This document shows positions 61,802 to 64,000 of a stretch of DNA of 64,000 bases, one piece after another (the first letter of the stretch is position 1; every line of letters starts with the position of its first letter). A program made the translations under genes and the position numbers. This DNA comes from Nitrosarchaeum koreense MY1. GTDB lineage: Archaea; Thermoproteota; Nitrososphaeria; Nitrososphaerales; Nitrosopumilaceae. The stretch covers positions 1,399,512-1,463,511 of the forward strand of contig NZ_AFPU01000001.1 of NCBI RefSeq assembly GCF_000220175.1, in the 5' to 3' direction. Under the pieces are notes generated by a model, which was not told the origin of the DNA, did no database searches, and saw nothing but the letters and a program-made list of their open reading frames with translations.

Positions 61802-62782
61802 TTATTTATTGTATATTGGTTTTACAAGATCTACTACATCTGCCCATGATTTAGTAATTCGTTCAAACATATACACAAGATCAAGAAGATCAATTGGAAT
61901 TTCTTTTTTATTTCCAATTGTGTTTCTTAGTTTAGAAAGATTTTCCTGATATTTTTTGTGTAATGCAATAGCTTCAATAGCTAAACGTCGATCAGGTTTT
62001 GTAAAAGCATCGATAGACTTTTCTGCAAGATCATTAAAATTTTGAACTACATCAAAAATTTTCTTCAAATGTTGATCAGGTAAAGATGAATTATATATAA
62101 AATCAGCAAGTTCAACTATTGTATCACCAGCATTTTCTAAAAGATTTGCAGCTACTCTATAATCTAAAATATCTATATTTTCTAAATTAAATACATTAGC
62201 TAATCGTTTATCAACAAGTGTACTTCTGATTAAACGTACAAGAAGAAAATATTGCCTGTTTACTTCTACATCTCTATTTGATAATGTCCGTAAATTAGAT
62301 TTATCATTTAAAATTAATCCATTTGATACATCTTCATACATTCCAAGTGCTATAGAACTCATTCTTTTTAGAATTTTTTCTGGATTAAGTGTTGTAGCAT
62401 CTAAAAGAAATTGCATGTTAATATGTGAGGCATCTTCTTCAATAATTTCCATTCCAACTAATCGTCGCATGGAATTTCTAATTTGTTCTCTATCAACACC
62501 AGGTATAGTTGATTTGGAATTGATTAGTATAACATCATATCCTAGTAGATATGCTCCAGTGATATCAGCAACGATATTTTCATCTTTAGGTAATGGATAT
62601 GAAATTACAAGTTCTTTGGTAGGACGCATTTCTTTATTTGCAGAAATAGAAATTGTATCTTGTCCAGTTTCCAGTTCAATTTGACTGCCTTTATCTAGAT
62701 TATTAGCAACTATCCATTCTTTTGGTAATGAAACTAGTATGCTGCTACCTATCCGTTGTAGGCGTCGAATGAATTTAGTCAA
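61802..62782 (-). CDS. AbrB-type DNA-binding domain fused to PhoU-like helical domain
   Basis: 326 residues. Residues about 1-50 match the SpoVT/AbrB swapped-hairpin (RRLQRIGSSILVSLPKEWIVANNLDKGSQIEL). The remainder is helical, with PhoU-like acidic and hydrophobic repeats (NRDVEVNRQYFLLVRLIRSTL; NAGDTIVELADFIYNS). PhoU proteins bind metal-phosphate and tune phosphate transport; AbrB-PhoU fusions occur widely in archaea and are predicted phosphate regulators. No phosphate transporter lies within the window. Confidence 0.9.
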   Translation of the reverse strand: MTKFIRRLQRIGSSILVSLPKEWIVANNLDKGSQIELETGQDTISISANKEMRPTKELVISYPLPKDENIVADITGAYLLGYDVILINSKSTIPGVDREQIRNSMRRLVGMEIIEEDASHINMQFLLDATTLNPEKILKRMSSIALGMYEDVSNGLILNDKSNLRTLSNRDVEVNRQYFLLVRLIRSTLVDKRLANVFNLENIDILDYRVAANLLENAGDTIVELADFIYNSSLPDQHLKKIFDVVQNFNDLAEKSIDAFTKPDRRLAIEAIALHKKYQENLSKLRNTIGNKKEIPIDLLDLVYMFERITKSWADVVDLVKPIYNK

Positions 62783-62847
62783 TTTATACTAGTATAATTA
62801 ATTTAAGCCATATTCTTATATTTTGTGTAAAATTTAAACTATGATCA

Positions 62848-63762
62848 ATGGAATCCACTGCATTTTGTCCTGCTCATGTAACAGGTTTTTTCAAAGCGTA
62901 CTTAGAAAAAGATGATCAAAAAACTCCAGAAAAAATAGGTTCTATGGGTGCTGGATTTTCAATAAGAGAGGGAGTTACCACACATATCAATATTTTACCA
63001 AAAATAAATCAAAATTCTAATTTTAAAATTACAACTATAGGCTATGAATCAGACAAGACAGACGTTTCAGAATATGTTTTAAATGAATTTTTAAAGCTTG
63101 GAAATTTTGAAGATATGTTTTTTGATATACGACATGAGATTACCATACCTGTTGGATATGGTTTAGGTTCTAGCAGTGCTGTTGCGTTGTCATTATCATA
63201 TGCATTAGATCATGTGCTTAAAACAAAATTAGATCACACTATGATTGGTCAGATTGCTCATAATGCTGAAATAAATTGCAATACAGGGTTAGGTGATGTT
63301 TTAGCATCATACCATGGAGGTTTTGAAATTAGAATTAAACCAGGAGCACCAGGAATAGGCCAAGTAGAAAAAATCAATCCTGGAGAAATCACAATAATCA
63401 TGATTTGTTTTTCCCCAATTTCCACAAATAAGTTCATCAAAGAACGTTTGTCTCAAATTAATGGTCTTGGTGGAAAAATGGTAACGAAATTATTAGAATC
63501 AAAAAATTATGAGCATTTTGAAGATATGTCATTAGAATTTGCAAAATATATTCAAGTAATGACATTAAGAATGGAAAATTTAATTCAAGAATTATCTTTA
63601 AATGGAATAAAATGTGGTGTTGCATTATTTGGTGAGACTGTATTTACTATGATTCCAAAAGAAAAAGAAGAGAAGGTTTTACAAATTTTAAAAAAATATT
63701 CCGAAGCAATAATTATAAAATCAGAATTGGATAATCAAGGAGCAAGAGTGCTCAATAATTAA
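62848..63762 (+). CDS. Pantoate kinase (archaeal, GHMP family)
   Basis: 304 residues. It phosphorylates pantoate with ATP, the archaeal route to CoA. GHMP marks: the N-terminal FCPAHVTGFF, the ATP loop PVGYGLGSSSAVALSLSYAL (about 98-117), and the C-terminal GVALFGETVFTMIPK. The NCNTGLGDVLASYHGGFEIR segment is specific to the pantoate kinase branch. The next gene is its pathway partner, 10 bp downstream on the same strand. Confidence 0.95.
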   Translation: MESTAFCPAHVTGFFKAYLEKDDQKTPEKIGSMGAGFSIREGVTTHINILPKINQNSNFKITTIGYESDKTDVSEYVLNEFLKLGNFEDMFFDIRHEITIPVGYGLGSSSAVALSLSYALDHVLKTKLDHTMIGQIAHNAEINCNTGLGDVLASYHGGFEIRIKPGAPGIGQVEKINPGEITIIMICFSPISTNKFIKERLSQINGLGGKMVTKLLESKNYEHFEDMSLEFAKYIQVMTLRMENLIQELSLNGIKCGVALFGETVFTMIPKEKEEKVLQILKKYSEAIIIKSELDNQGARVLNN

Positions 63763-63772
63763 TTGAATATAG

Positions 63773-64000
63773 ATGTCTTTAATTCCAAAATCTCATCCTA
63801 GAGCTAAATCTCTTTTAATTAGAGAAAAACTTGTTTTAGGATTTGAACAGGGATTAGTAGCTAGAGAAGGTCTCTTAGCACATGGTAGAGGAGAAGCTTT
63901 TGATTATTTACTTGGTGAAAAAACAAACAAGGCTGCGAAACAAGCAATCAAGGCTGCTGCAGCACAAATCCTTTTGGCAAAATTACCAATCATTTCAATC
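63773..64000 (+). CDS. 4-phosphopantoate--beta-alanine ligase (partial, C-terminus beyond right edge)
   Basis: 76 codons from ATG 63773 to the right edge, beginning MSLIPKSHPRAKSLLIREKL and continuing GLLAHGRGEAFDYLLGE, the hallmark of archaeal phosphopantothenate synthetase (COG1701). It joins 4-phosphopantoate to beta-alanine with ATP. It sits 10 bp after the pantoate kinase gene: the two archaeal-specific steps of CoA synthesis form one transcription unit. Confidence 0.93.
   Translation, partial: MSLIPKSHPRAKSLLIREKLVLGFEQGLVAREGLLAHGRGEAFDYLLGEKTNKAAKQAIKAAAAQILLAKLPIISI

Overview
The window comes from a low-GC archaeon of the Nitrososphaerota (Thaumarchaeota), most likely a Nitrosopumilus- or Nitrosarchaeum-like ammonia oxidiser. 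The support is: archaeal information-processing genes (ribosomal protein S19e, RNase P Rpp21, Nep1, PDCD5), an archaeal A-type ATP synthase, a signal-peptide-bearing Amt ammonium transporter, plastocyanin-like and CopC/CopD copper proteins, PEFG-type C-terminal sorting signals, and archaeal CoA-synthesis enzymes. This is inferred from gene content; no rRNA or amo gene lies in the window.

Layout. 1-2.1 kb: riboflavin genes (ribB cut by the left edge, riboflavin synthase) and a TPR protein. 2.1-3.4 kb: a ribbon-helix-helix miniprotein, a lone response regulator and a divergent winged-helix protein. 3.4-8.4 kb: a CitE-like lyase with an enoyl-reductase-like MDR protein, then PDCD5, S19e, Rpp21, tRNA-Gly(UCC), Nep1 and a surface glycosidase-like protein. 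8.4-13.9 kb: a candidate structured RNA, the class II ribonucleotide reductase, and directly upstream of it a remarkable fusion of a winged helix, an ATP-cone and a catalytically dead NrdD-like body. 13.9-17.9 kb: DUF35/thiolase pair, topoisomerase-type zinc fingers, a nitrilase, a 4-oxalocrotonate tautomerase-like miniprotein and a rhomboid protease.

18-34 kb is a cell-surface and metal region: paralogous exported proteins with a C-terminal WW-type repeat or a PEFG anchor, a CFI-box protein, a cupredoxin, a CopC-CopD-beta-propeller fusion, and a Znu-like ABC importer divergent from a NikR-like regulator with shared operator repeats. 34-36.4 kb: a LON-domain protein and aspartate carbamoyltransferase, whose two subunit genes are divergent. 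36.4-43.5 kb: ATP synthase K, an embedded 43-residue ORF, D, B, A and E on the minus strand, with subunit I divergent; subunit C lies at 48-49 kb. No subunit F or full-length H was seen.

43.6-50 kb: a CARF-like winged-helix regulator with a perfect palindrome at its start, a phage-type membrane protein, rhodanese, Amt with repeated upstream elements and a divergent regulator, and a Cas4-like protein lacking its E-x-K residues. 50-56.6 kb: a nucleotide operon (TMP kinase, HD dNTPase-like, UMP kinase), Hsp20, a UbiB-type kinase and small membrane proteins. 56.7-62.8 kb: a MacB-like ABC system with an exported partner, a two-domain Lrp-like regulator, a Nudix hydrolase and an AbrB-PhoU protein. 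The right end enters the CoA pathway (pantoate kinase and the start of 4-phosphopantoate--beta-alanine ligase).

Genes are tightly packed, many overlap by 1-8 bases, and TTG starts are frequent. No insertion sequence, CRISPR array or prophage was recognised.
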